Origin: Alistipes sp.
GTDB lineage: Bacteria > Bacteroidota > Bacteroidia > Bacteroidales > Rikenellaceae
Length of the DNA: 47,626 nucleotides
Assembly (NCBI GenBank): GCA_017379015.1
Contig: JAFNXN010000018.1
Span: forward strand, 1-47,626
Direction of reading: 5' to 3'
Position 1 is the first letter of the stretch, and each line of letters starts with the position of its first letter. The notes beneath the pieces were generated by a model. That model was not told the DNA's origin, searched no databases, and saw only the letters and a list, made by a program, of their open reading frames with translations. Positions 8,462 through 17,295 of the stretch are shown here, piece after piece. Made by a program: the position numbers and the translations under genes.

Positions 8462-9176
8462 TGTAGTTCAAAATTCTATTCAGCCCAAAAATTACCGGCT
8501 CACAGTCTGCAAATATCGCATTTTTAATTTGCTTCGCAAAATATTTTGCGTCGCCGCCAGTAAAAATTATGCATTTTTTTACATTTTTCTTTGAAAAATC
8601 ATCAACATAGCCTCTAATCTCATGCTCAATGCCGCGCATGACACCCTGTTCGATAGCCTCACGGGTGGTACGACCGTAGGTCAAAACCTCATCCGTAGCA
8701 GTGCATAGTGGTAGCGATGCCGTGTAGTCGTGAAGGGCGCGAAAGCGAGTGGTCACACCCGGCGAGATGTTGCCACCGCGAAACGCTCCACCCTCAACAT
8801 AGTCGATGGTGATAGCCGTACCAAAATCGACAATCAGCAGATCACACTCAGGATAAAGCGTTGTTGCACCCACAGCAGCCGCAAGGCGATCGGCACCAAG
8901 AGTCTGAGGCGTAGAGTAGCTATTGGCAAGGGGCACAGGCGTCGTGGCAGGGCTAAAATTGACAACATAACCCACAACGTCACGCAACATATTGCAAACC
9001 CACTCAGCATCGCCACGTGTCGACGACACAATGGCTCGGCTAACCGCATATCGCGCAATGATTGCACGAAGCCATTCTTCGGCCACTGACTCCGACACGA
9101 AGCGTTCCACCTCACACAAGCCATTCATTACCACAGCCTTAGCACGAGTATTTCCTATGTCGACAATAAGATTCAT
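8445..9176 (-). CDS. coaX: Type III pantothenate kinase
   Basis: 243 residues, the usual length for CoaX. ASKHA-fold signatures are present: the phosphate-1 motif DIGNTRAKAVV at residues 6-16, the pantothenate site region with GADRLAAAVGA, and the phosphate-2 motif VDFGTAITIDYV. A glycine-rich FTGGDAKYFA segment lies near the end. It phosphorylates pantothenate in the first committed step of CoA synthesis, is cytoplasmic, and is insensitive to CoA feedback in characterised members. It follows mfd by 2 nt and overlaps the barrel gene by 17 bp, so it is translated within an operon. Confidence 0.95.
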   Translation of the reverse strand: MNLIVDIGNTRAKAVVMNGLCEVERFVSESVAEEWLRAIIARYAVSRAIVSSTRGDAEWVCNMLRDVVGYVVNFSPATTPVPLANSYSTPQTLGADRLAAAVGATTLYPECDLLIVDFGTAITIDYVEGGAFRGGNISPGVTTRFRALHDYTASLPLCTATDEVLTYGRTTREAIEQGVMRGIEHEIRGYVDDFSKKNVKKCIIFTGGDAKYFAKQIKNAIFADCEPVIFGLNRILNYNAEKQ

Positions 9177-9178
9177 CT

Positions 9179-12100
9179 CTACTTTGTTTGCTTTTGTTCG
9201 CCAAGTGCCGCCAAGCTACGCAACATCTCCACGCCCTCGGCTATTGAGTATATCTTTCTAACGGTCATCGACAGACGATTATTGTACTGCTTAACGACAA
9301 ACCTATCGGGCTGAGCAACAACCTTGCGCAACATCTGAAGGAAGAGCTCGGTCTTAAAGAATGGCGAGTTGTTGTCGCCCACAAAACGGACTATCATCAG
9401 ACCATTCTTCACCTTAACATGCTCCATACCGAGGTTGACCGCCTCGCGACGCAAGCGCACAACATCGACAAGCTCGATGACAGACTGCGGAAGACCGCCA
9501 AAGCGATCCTTCAGACGCTCCTTGAATGCCTCGAAGTCGGCATCATCGTGCATAGCATCAATCTCGCGATAGAGGCGCAACTTCTCAGCCTGTGAGCAAA
9601 CATAACTATCTGGTATAGAGGCATCAATATCAATGTCAATCGTAGCATCATCAACAAATGCCACATCGCGCATCGCATCGTTCTCCGTCTGACTCAAGCC
9701 CGAGGTATCGAGGCCCTCGGCACGAAGCTCCGAGATTGCCTGATTTAAGATCTTCTGGTAGGTCTCGATGCCCACATCTGCAATAAAACCACTCTGCTCA
9801 GCACCCAAAAGATTACCAGCACCACGAATATCTAGGTCCTGCATCGCGATATTAAATCCAGAGCCGAGATCCGAGAACTCCTCGATGGCACGTAGACGAC
9901 GACGCGCATCCCCAGCAAGAAGCTCCTCAGGGGGCGAAAGAAGATAGCAGAAGCCCTTGCGATCGCTACGTCCTACACGGCCACGCAGCTGATGCAAATC
10001 GCTCAGACCGAAACGGTGTGCATCGTTGATAATGATAGTGTTAGCATTACCAATATCGATACCATTCTCGATGATTGTCGTGGCAAGCAGCACATCGAAC
10101 TCACCATATATAAAGTTCATTATCAGCTTCTCAAGCTCATCGGCAGGCATTCGTCCATGTCCCACGCCAACACGCGCCTTGGGGCATAGTCGCGTGATCA
10201 TGCCCTGCAACCTTGTAAGATCCTCCACTCGGTTATGAACAAAGTAGACCTGACCACCGCGCGATAGCTCCTCCTCGATAGCATCGCGAATGACCTCCTC
10301 GGAGAAGAGGTGCGACTCGGTGACAATAGGCTGGCGGTTGGGTGGAGGTGTCGATATTACCGACAGATCGCGCGAACCCATGAGCGAAAACTGCAATGTT
10401 CGAGGGATAGGCGTAGCCGTAAGTGTAAGAGTATCAACCGATACGGACATCTGCGTAAGCTTCTCCTTGGCAGCAACACCAAACTTCTGCTCCTCGTCGA
10501 TAATAAGCAATCCGAGGTCGTGGAACTCAATCTGCTTCGAGAGCATCTTATGTGTTCCGATGAGAATATCGATCTTTCCCGCACGCAGATCATCGGCAAT
10601 ACGACGCGACTCCTTAGCCGACTTTGTGCGGTTGATATACTCAACCGTAACTGGCAGATCGCGCAGTCGCTCGGCAAATGAACGATAGTGTTGCAGGGCA
10701 AGAATTGTCGTAGGCACAAGCACCGCCGTCTGCTTACCATCACACGCGGCCTTGAAGGCAGCACGTATTGCAACCTCGGTCTTGCCAAAGCCCACATCGC
10801 CACACACAAGGCGATCCATCGGCTGATGCGACTCCATGTCGCGCTTAACGGCGGCAATAGCCTTCATCTGATCGGGCGTATCCTCCCACTTAAACGATGC
10901 CTCAAGCTCCTGCTGTAGATAGCCATCCTCCGAGAAGGCAAAGCCCTCAGAGGCCTTGCGCTTGGCATACAACGCGATAAGCTCTCGCGAAATATCCTTA
11001 ACAGCCTTCTTGGTAGTCGCCTTAAGCTTCTGCCACGCGCCGTTACCCAACTTATATATCTTTGGAGGCTCACCCTCGCCACTCTTATAGCGCGAAATGC
11101 GATGCAGCGCATGGACATTCACAAACAAGATGTCGTTATCCTTGTAGATCAGCTTAATAGCCTCCTTAACACGTCCATTCTCATTGAGCTTCACAAGACC
11201 GCCAAAGCGTCCTACGCCATGATCGATATGCACCACATAGTCGCCAACCTTAAGAGCATTAAGCTCGGCAACGGTCATCTGCTCGTCGCGCTTTATCTCG
11301 CCACGCAGACGGTAACGCTGATAGCGATCAAAGATCTGATGATCAGGATATAAGCATATCTTAAGGGCATTATCCACAAAGCCCTCATGAAGCACCATAT
11401 CGAGCGAGCTGAAGTCAACTGCACGACGACCCGACTGATGGAAGATATTATTAAGACGCTCAACTTGAGCCTTGTTTTTCGAGAGAATATATGTGGTATA
11501 ACCGCGCTGCGCATTCCAACGTATATCGTCGGCAAGCATCTCGAAGTTGCGATTGAAGCGTGGCTGCGGCGAAGTGTCAAACGTGATGGTTGTCTGAGCA
11601 GGACGCTCCCTGAGATTATTCTTTAGAAGCACAACACTGCACCCCTGAATATCTTGCAAAATGCGCTTTTGCGAGGTAAGACGCGAGGAGATAGTTCTGA
11701 CATCCTCCTCATCAGATGCCTGCTCGAGAGCCTTCTTGCGCAGGTCTAACACCTTACGCATGACGTAGTCGCCATCCGAAAACCACCATGTCGCCGAGCC
11801 CGCAAACTGCGCCAGCGAGACGCGCTCCGCCACACTCTCGCGCATCATATTGGGGATGATCTCAACCTCCTCAGGACGGTCCGACGAGAGCTGACTCGAT
11901 ATATCGAACCTACGCAGCGAGTCTACCTCATCGCCAAAAAAGTCGATACGATAGGGCTTCGACTCGACATACGAAAAGACATCGACAATACCACCACGCA
12001 CCGAGTACTGACCAGGCTCATAGACAAAGTCTACACGCTCAAACTGCTGCTCAATAAGCCACTCGACAAGCTCGCTCTGCTGCATACGCTCACCCCTACG

Positions 12101-12532
12101 CACCTTGCGCGACTGAGCCTCGAGGCGCACCCTATCGGCAACGCTCTCGGCTAACGCCTCGGGATAGGTGCAAACAGCCAAGTAGCCCTTCGTAAAACCA
12201 GCAATGGCATTGAGGGCCGCCGTGCGACGCACCACGCCTTGGGCATCCTCAGCTCCATAAGCCACCGAACGCTTATAGCCCGACGAGAAGAACGCAACGC
12301 GCTCTTCATCAAGGAGTTCATAGAGATCATTAACAAGATATGCAGCACTATCGCGGTCATCGGCGACAAAGATATGCACACCGCCCATTCGTTCCACGGT
12401 TGCTGCCGCATAAAGCGAATAGGCTCCGCCGACCATCTGCTCAAGATGGACGGTAGAGCCTATAATTTCCAAACACTTTTTTAGTTCGTTCGCCTGTTTG
12501 GACTTACGAACGATACTCTTCAATTTTTCCAT
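9179..12532 (-). CDS. mfd: Transcription-repair coupling factor
   Basis: 1117 residues, full length. The order is a UvrB-like N-terminal region (~1-350), an RNA-polymerase-interacting CarD-like domain (~425-490, starting LKVGDYVVHIDHGVGRFGG), and a RecG-like translocase with Walker A (GDVGFGKTE, ~575) and a DEEQ Walker B (~677, IIDEEQKFGV). These are followed by helicase motifs (LTATPIPRTL, ATTIIENGIDI, QLRGRVGRSDR) and a C-terminal TRCF domain. It removes stalled RNA polymerase from lesions and recruits UvrA. It lies 18 nt downstream of rng and 2 nt upstream of coaX. Confidence 0.97.
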   Translation of the reverse strand: MEKLKSIVRKSKQANELKKCLEIIGSTVHLEQMVGGAYSLYAAATVERMGGVHIFVADDRDSAAYLVNDLYELLDEERVAFFSSGYKRSVAYGAEDAQGVVRRTAALNAIAGFTKGYLAVCTYPEALAESVADRVRLEAQSRKVRRGERMQQSELVEWLIEQQFERVDFVYEPGQYSVRGGIVDVFSYVESKPYRIDFFGDEVDSLRRFDISSQLSSDRPEEVEIIPNMMRESVAERVSLAQFAGSATWWFSDGDYVMRKVLDLRKKALEQASDEEDVRTISSRLTSQKRILQDIQGCSVVLLKNNLRERPAQTTITFDTSPQPRFNRNFEMLADDIRWNAQRGYTTYILSKNKAQVERLNNIFHQSGRRAVDFSSLDMVLHEGFVDNALKICLYPDHQIFDRYQRYRLRGEIKRDEQMTVAELNALKVGDYVVHIDHGVGRFGGLVKLNENGRVKEAIKLIYKDNDILFVNVHALHRISRYKSGEGEPPKIYKLGNGAWQKLKATTKKAVKDISRELIALYAKRKASEGFAFSEDGYLQQELEASFKWEDTPDQMKAIAAVKRDMESHQPMDRLVCGDVGFGKTEVAIRAAFKAACDGKQTAVLVPTTILALQHYRSFAERLRDLPVTVEYINRTKSAKESRRIADDLRAGKIDILIGTHKMLSKQIEFHDLGLLIIDEEQKFGVAAKEKLTQMSVSVDTLTLTATPIPRTLQFSLMGSRDLSVISTPPPNRQPIVTESHLFSEEVIRDAIEEELSRGGQVYFVHNRVEDLTRLQGMITRLCPKARVGVGHGRMPADELEKLIMNFIYGEFDVLLATTIIENGIDIGNANTIIINDAHRFGLSDLHQLRGRVGRSDRKGFCYLLSPPEELLAGDARRRLRAIEEFSDLGSGFNIAMQDLDIRGAGNLLGAEQSGFIADVGIETYQKILNQAISELRAEGLDTSGLSQTENDAMRDVAFVDDATIDIDIDASIPDSYVCSQAEKLRLYREIDAMHDDADFEAFKERLKDRFGGLPQSVIELVDVVRLRREAVNLGMEHVKVKNGLMIVRFVGDNNSPFFKTELFLQMLRKVVAQPDRFVVKQYNNRLSMTVRKIYSIAEGVEMLRSLAALGEQKQTK

Positions 12533-12550
12533 TTCGCTTCTCTATAACCT

Positions 12551-14095
12551 CTACATTAGAAGCGACTTGCCCTCCTTATCGAGGTAGCTAACATCGATCA
12601 TGCCTATGCTCTGATCAGATGTTAAAGCTATACGTAGCTTATACTTGCAAATCCAACGCATTCGTCGCGACCATAATCCTTCGCTCAGATAGGCAGCAAC
12701 ATAGGGGCTGACCTTGAGGTTGACATACTTACATCCACGCTCAGCGAGCAGCTGTATCTGTCCCTCGATCTTCTCCTCGAGCAGTATCGTTGGTCCCACC
12801 TTACCAGTACCGAAACATGTTGGACAGACATCCGAGGTCTCGGCAACAGCGATTGGGCGCACCCTCTGACGAGTGATCTGCATCAGTCCGAACTTCGTGA
12901 GTGGCAAGATGGTGTGCTTAGCCTTGTCCGTAGCCATCAGCTTCTGCATCTCCTCGTAGAGGAGCTGGCGGCTTGGAGCCTTACGCATATCGATAAAGTC
13001 GATAATGACGATACCACCCATATCCCTGAGTCGCAGCTGTCGTGCTATCTCTGCCGCAGCAGCGAGGTTAACCTCAAGAGCTGTCTGCTCCTGATCGACC
13101 TCTGCCTTGGTGCGGTTACCAGAGTTTACGTCGATGACGTGCATAGCCTCGGTATGCTCGATGATAAGGTATGCTCCACGACGGAGCGATACGTACTTGG
13201 CAAATAACGACTTGATCTGCTTCGCAACATCAAAGTTGTCGAAGATGGGCACCTTGCCCGTATAGAGCTTCACGAGCTTATCCATCTCGGGTTTGATGGC
13301 ATGCACGTAGCTCTTAATCTCGTTGTAGAGAGGCTCGTTGTCGACAGTGATCTGTGAGAATGTGTCGTTCAACGAGTCGCGAATGATTGTATTCACTCGG
13401 CTCATCTCGCTCATGAGTAGCGCGGGGGCATCGCCCTTACCAAGCGCGGCGATGGCACTGTTCCATCGCTCTACTAACGAGAGTATGTCCTGCATGATGT
13501 CGATATCCTCAGCATCGGCAGCTGCCGTGCGAATGATGACACCAAAGTTCTGTGGCAACACATCCTGTGCTACCTTACGAAGTCGTTTCTTTGCAGCATT
13601 CGAGCGTATCTTTGTCGATACAAACACCTTTGACGAGAATGGCACCAACACCACATTGCGTCCTGCAAGCGAAATATCTGCTGTAAGACGTGGTCCCTTG
13701 GTCGAAATTGCCTCCTTGGCAATCTGCACCATGACGAGTTGACCCTGCTGAAGGTAATCTCCGATACGACCCTCCTTTTCGAGTGGCTCCTCGAGCTTCA
13801 TGCTCTCGACACGTACGGGGCGTTTCTGCTGCGTATGACTATCGACAACGCGACGCAACGAGTTGAAATTGGCTCCGAGGTCGAGGTAGTGGATAAAGGC
13901 ATCCTTCTCGTGACCTATGTTAACGAAAGCTGCATTCAGTCCGGGCATAATCTTGCGAACCTTGCCGACATATATATCGCCGACAGAGAAACCGGTCTGA
14001 CACTGCTCCTTGTTAAGTTCGACAAGCACCTTATCTTCGCAAAGTGCTATCGAAACTTCGGTTGGATTTACATTGATAATTAACTCTCTCTGCAT
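12551..14095 (-). CDS. rng: Ribonuclease G/E family endoribonuclease
   Basis: 514 residues, RNase G size, lacking the long degradosome scaffold of RNase E. An S1-like RNA-binding domain is at ~38-120 (VGDIYVGKVRKIMPGLNAAFVNIG). The catalytic core contains the Mg-binding IDVNSGN (~318-324) and VIIDFIDM (~360), and a Zn-link motif CPTCFGTGKVG at ~421-431. It cleaves single-stranded AU-rich RNA in rRNA 5'-end processing and mRNA decay. It follows HU and the COX24-domain gene, separated by a hairpin at 14137-14162, and probably starts the mfd-coaX transcript. Confidence 0.95.
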   Translation of the reverse strand: MQRELIINVNPTEVSIALCEDKVLVELNKEQCQTGFSVGDIYVGKVRKIMPGLNAAFVNIGHEKDAFIHYLDLGANFNSLRRVVDSHTQQKRPVRVESMKLEEPLEKEGRIGDYLQQGQLVMVQIAKEAISTKGPRLTADISLAGRNVVLVPFSSKVFVSTKIRSNAAKKRLRKVAQDVLPQNFGVIIRTAAADAEDIDIMQDILSLVERWNSAIAALGKGDAPALLMSEMSRVNTIIRDSLNDTFSQITVDNEPLYNEIKSYVHAIKPEMDKLVKLYTGKVPIFDNFDVAKQIKSLFAKYVSLRRGAYLIIEHTEAMHVIDVNSGNRTKAEVDQEQTALEVNLAAAAEIARQLRLRDMGGIVIIDFIDMRKAPSRQLLYEEMQKLMATDKAKHTILPLTKFGLMQITRQRVRPIAVAETSDVCPTCFGTGKVGPTILLEEKIEGQIQLLAERGCKYVNLKVSPYVAAYLSEGLWSRRMRWICKYKLRIALTSDQSIGMIDVSYLDKEGKSLLM

Positions 14096-14136
14096 AACTT
14101 AACAATGTAAATCTTTGTGTTTTTAAATAAATAGGT

Positions 14137-14162
14137 GAAGCTAAGGCATAGACCTTAGCTTC
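14137..14162 (-). terminator. Hairpin between the COX24-domain gene and rng
   Basis: Perfect 10-bp stem (14137-14146 with 14153-14162) and a 6-nt loop. On the minus strand it is followed by CACCTATTTATTT, a weak T tract, so termination may be partial. Confidence 0.6.
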
Positions 14163-14183
14163 TCCTATGTCTGTTAAGAAAAA

Positions 14184-14273
14184 TTACTTCTTCTTATGAC
14201 GATTCTTGCGAAGACGCTTCTTACGCTTGTGCGTCGCCATCTTATGACGCTTGTGCTTCTTTCCGTTTGGCAT
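14184..14273 (-). CDS. AURKAIP1/COX24-domain small basic protein
   Basis: A 29-residue ORF: it starts MPNGKKHKRHK and ends KKRLRKNRHKKK, with about 60% Lys, Arg and His. Such tiny proteins are conserved in Bacteroidetes and carry the COX24/AURKAIP1 C-terminal motif found in the mitochondrial small-subunit protein mS38. The family link makes a ribosome-associated role likely; that is inference. It lies 39 nt after HU and upstream of rng, in an RNA/translation setting. Too short for most gene finders, but start, stop and composition are unambiguous. Confidence 0.85.
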   Translation of the reverse strand: MPNGKKHKRHKMATHKRKKRLRKNRHKKK

Positions 14274-14312
14274 AATTGTAATATATTAAATTAGGTTTTA
14301 CTAAACTCCGGA

Positions 14313-14585
14313 TTACTTAATCTCAGCGATAAAGCTCTTAGAAGGCTTGAAAGCAGGGATATTGTGCTCAGGAATAGTGATGGTTGTATTCTTAGAGATG
14401 TTACGAGCAACCTTCATAGCACGCTTCTTGATGATGAAGCTACCAAAGCCGCGCAAGTAAACATTCTGTCCATCGGTCATAGCCTCCTTAACGCTATCCA
14501 TGAATGCCTCAACGATAGCCTGAACCTGAATCTTCTCAACACCGGTTGACTTAGCAATCTGGTTTACGATATCTGCCTTTGTCAT
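14313..14585 (-). CDS. HU/IHF-family DNA-binding protein
   Basis: 90 residues from the ATG at 14585; an in-frame start 13 codons upstream would add a non-homologous tail. It begins MTKADIVNQIAKSTG, followed by the dimer helix. The LRGFGSFIIKKRA turn and the beta-arm (ARNISKNTTITIPEHNIPAF) that inserts into the minor groove are intact. Nucleoid-associated architectural protein. It has its own promoter (14728-14758) and a long leader of about 135 nt, and is followed by the COX24-domain gene. Confidence 0.95.
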   Translation of the reverse strand: MTKADIVNQIAKSTGVEKIQVQAIVEAFMDSVKEAMTDGQNVYLRGFGSFIIKKRAMKVARNISKNTTITIPEHNIPAFKPSKSFIAEIK

Positions 14586-14727
14586 GTCTTTAAAGTTTTT
14601 ATATGTTTTATTTTTAATACACAAATTTCATCGACTACATTGCTAACATCGCAATAATCACCACAATGCAGCAATAAAATCTCAACAAATTTAGACGCAA
14701 GACAACACCTTTGCGCAAAAATGTCCG

Positions 14728-14758
14728 CAAATATACGTTGAATTGTGCGAATTTGCAA
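14728..14758 (-). promoter_or_regulatory. Promoter of the HU gene
   Basis: Minus-strand -7 box TATATTTG (14728-14735) and -33 TTG (14756-14758), separated by exactly 20 nt. Confidence 0.8.
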
Positions 14759-14833
14759 CAAAAACCGAAAATAAAATCGTTTTTATTGATATTCCGAGGG
14801 TTAAACTATCTCTCAACCACTCAGCACAGTAGC

Positions 14834-15244
14834 CTATCTAAACTGATTTAGTGCATTTGCCAACCCCTCAACAGCCTGATCGAGGCCCGACTGGATCTTA
14901 CCTCCAATCATCATTCGCATCATCATGTTGAGCTCGGCATGGAGCACCATGCGTACACGCGTATCGCGCTCATCGACCTGCTTAAGTTGAATCCAGAAGG
15001 TGAAGTCGATAGGTATTCCACCCTCGTCTGCCACAATCTTAACATGCTTATTCTCAACACGCTCTGCAATACGAAGGCCCACCTTCATGCCCTTAACCTT
15101 AAACGAGCAGCTATCCTCGGTAGCCTCCCACTCCTCGACCTTGTCTTTCATTGCAGGCGAGAGCAGATCCATGCGCGAGATAATCGGAAATATAAGTGCT
15201 GCAGGGTGGTGTATCTGTTGTTGTTTTGACTCGTACTTCTCCAT
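14834..15244 (-). CDS. SRPBCC (START-like) family protein
   Basis: 136 residues, no signal peptide. It starts MEKYESKQQQIHHPAALIFP, with the N-terminal strand and helix of START/Bet v 1-like folds, alternating strands in the middle (SCSFKVKGMKVGLRIAERV, then DFTFWIQLKQV) and a C-terminal amphipathic helix (IQSGLDQAVEGLANALNQF). This layout fits the SRPBCC ligand-binding superfamily. The ligand is unknown. It lies 36 nt downstream of tsaE, probably in one operon with porX and tsaE. Confidence 0.8.
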   Translation of the reverse strand: MEKYESKQQQIHHPAALIFPIISRMDLLSPAMKDKVEEWEATEDSCSFKVKGMKVGLRIAERVENKHVKIVADEGGIPIDFTFWIQLKQVDERDTRVRMVLHAELNMMMRMMIGGKIQSGLDQAVEGLANALNQFR

Positions 15245-15280
15245 AGTTTTATATTTTTAAGAGCACAAAGTTAGTCATTT

Positions 15281-15697
15281 TTATCTAATTACAAAACGGC
15301 GGGCGCTATCCGACAATATCTCGATGCGCACAACCATAGTATCGTCGGGCAGCAGCGCCTCGATCTTCTCGGGCCACTCCACCAGACATAGCTCACCTGA
15401 CGACAGATACTCCTCCGAGCCGAAGTCTAGTGCCTCCTCAACACGCTCGATACGATACATATCGAAGTGATAGATCGTGCGGCGACCCTCATACTGGTTG
15501 ACAATAGCAAATGTCGGGCTGGTGACATCATCCTCGCTACCGAGGTAGCGCGCTATGCGGCTGATTAGCGTGGTCTTACCCGCACCCATTGGCGCATCAA
15601 AGGCCACCACAGTACGACCATCGAGGCTCTCGACAACAGCCTCAGCAACACGATCAAGTTCGTCGAGCGACTGAATCTCAATTACTCTCTCCATCAT
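15281..15697 (-). CDS. tsaE: tRNA threonylcarbamoyladenosine synthesis ATPase TsaE
   Basis: 138 residues. Walker A APMGAGKTT lies at ~35-43; SPTFAIVNQYEG and YHFDMYRIE, both characteristic of TsaE, are present, followed by LVEWPEK. With TsaB and TsaD it supports t6A37 formation on ANN-decoding tRNAs; TsaE hydrolyses ATP to recycle the complex. There are two adjacent ATG codons; the first lies 1 nt after the porX stop, so translation is probably coupled. Confidence 0.95.
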   Translation of the reverse strand: MMERVIEIQSLDELDRVAEAVVESLDGRTVVAFDAPMGAGKTTLISRIARYLGSEDDVTSPTFAIVNQYEGRRTIYHFDMYRIERVEEALDFGSEEYLSSGELCLVEWPEKIEALLPDDTMVVRIEILSDSARRFVIR

Positions 15698-15698
15698 T

Positions 15699-17255
15699 CT
15701 ACTTACTCTTGGGTTTTAGCACAGCAAAAGGCACCATCATCTCCTCCATCGAGATGCCGCCATGCTGAAACGTATTTTTATAGTACCTTATATATTTATT
15801 AGCGTCATTATTATAGACTAAGAAGTCGCGATTGTAGGCGAATATATAGCTTGACGTAAGACGTCCCGAGGGTAGCTGAACATCCTCAGGGCGAGTCACC
15901 TCATACACATCACGCGAGTTATACGCCAGGTTACGACCCGTCTTATAGCGCAGATTTGGCGAGGTCTCCCGATCACCCGTGACACGCACCGGATTATCCA
16001 CACGTATCGTACCATGATCCGAGGTTATGATCACTCGATGGCCACGCTCGGCAAGCGACTTGAGGAGCGTATAGAGCTCCGAGTGCTCGAACCACGAGCG
16101 CGTGAGCGAACGGAACGATGCCTCATCATCGGTAAGATCGCGGATGATGTCGGTCTCGGTGCGGGCGTGCGACAATATATCTAGGAAGTTGTAGATAACC
16201 ACCGAGAAGTCAGCCTCATATATGCGCTGCATATTATCTAGGAGCTTACGCCCTGCCTCGGGGCGCACCAGCTTATCGAACGACAGGCGATACTGCTTGC
16301 CCGACTGCTGGATAAGACGGCGCAAGAACTCCTCCTCATACATATTCTTTCCGCCATCCTCGTTGTCATTGAGCCACTTCTCGGGCATCAACTTATCGAT
16401 TGCCAAGGGCATCAAACCAGCAAACAGCGCATTGCGAGCATACTGCGTAGCCGTAGGCAGGATAGCACAATAGATGTCGTCAGCCTCCACGTCGTAGAAG
16501 CCGCGCAACATAGGCTCGATGGTGCGCCACTGATCGTAACGCATATTATCGATTACCACCAACGTAGTCTTGCCCTTGTCGACCTCGGGGAATACTCGTC
16601 GGCGCATCAACGTATGCGACATCACGGGTATCAGCTCGTCGCTCTGGCGGCGGTTGATCCAGTCGTAGTAGTTGCGTGCCACAAACTTCGAGAAGCCCTG
16701 ATTAGCCTCATTCTTCTGGTAGCTTAGCACCTCGCGAATGCTACGATCCGACGAGCTTGACAGCTCGATTTCCCAGCCAACAAGTTTGCGGTAGAGTGCC
16801 ACCCAGTCGGCAAAGGTGTCGGCCTGCTGTTGCTGCTGCGCAATGCGTCCAAACTCGGAGCGATAGTCCGCCGTAGTCTGCTCGGTTACAAGCTGTTGCG
16901 AGTGCAAGTTTTTCTTTATCGAGAGCAATACCTGATTGGGATTTACGGGCTTGATGATATAGTCGGCAATCTTCGAGCCGATCGCCTTGTCCATGATATT
17001 CTCCTCCTCGGACTTAGTCACCATGATCACAGGTAGCGAGGGACGCTCTGCCTTGATCAGAGGAAGCGTCTCAAGGCCTGTCATGCCGGGCATCATCTCG
17101 TCAAGGATCACAAGGTCGTAGGCACACTCGGCAATCATCTCAACAGCGTCGTAGCCATTATTACATGTGTCGACATCGTAGCCCTTACTCTCTAGAAACA
17201 TCACATGGGGCTTCAACAGATCAATCTCGTCGTCCACCCAAAGTATCTTATTCAT
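15699..17255 (-). CDS. porX: PorX, response regulator with PglZ-type phosphatase domain
   Basis: 518 residues. The receiver domain (~1-120) has an acidic pocket (DDE at 8-10), phospho-acceptor Asp52 in VILDEMMPG and a conserved Lys in IIKPVNP (~102). A helical linker follows, then a PglZ/alkaline-phosphatase-superfamily domain (~210-510) with VVIDNMRYDQW and ITSDHGTIRVDNP metal-site motifs. In Porphyromonas and Flavobacterium, PorX with kinase PorY controls the type IX secretion system. No porY-like kinase is in this window. It implies that the organism has T9SS regulation or retains a relative of it. tsaE follows immediately. Confidence 0.93.
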   Translation of the reverse strand: MNKILWVDDEIDLLKPHVMFLESKGYDVDTCNNGYDAVEMIAECAYDLVILDEMMPGMTGLETLPLIKAERPSLPVIMVTKSEEENIMDKAIGSKIADYIIKPVNPNQVLLSIKKNLHSQQLVTEQTTADYRSEFGRIAQQQQQADTFADWVALYRKLVGWEIELSSSSDRSIREVLSYQKNEANQGFSKFVARNYYDWINRRQSDELIPVMSHTLMRRRVFPEVDKGKTTLVVIDNMRYDQWRTIEPMLRGFYDVEADDIYCAILPTATQYARNALFAGLMPLAIDKLMPEKWLNDNEDGGKNMYEEEFLRRLIQQSGKQYRLSFDKLVRPEAGRKLLDNMQRIYEADFSVVIYNFLDILSHARTETDIIRDLTDDEASFRSLTRSWFEHSELYTLLKSLAERGHRVIITSDHGTIRVDNPVRVTGDRETSPNLRYKTGRNLAYNSRDVYEVTRPEDVQLPSGRLTSSYIFAYNRDFLVYNNDANKYIRYYKNTFQHGGISMEEMMVPFAVLKPKSK

Positions 17256-17295
17256 ATCTCTAATTTCTAACTACAAATTGCTAATTACTACTATT

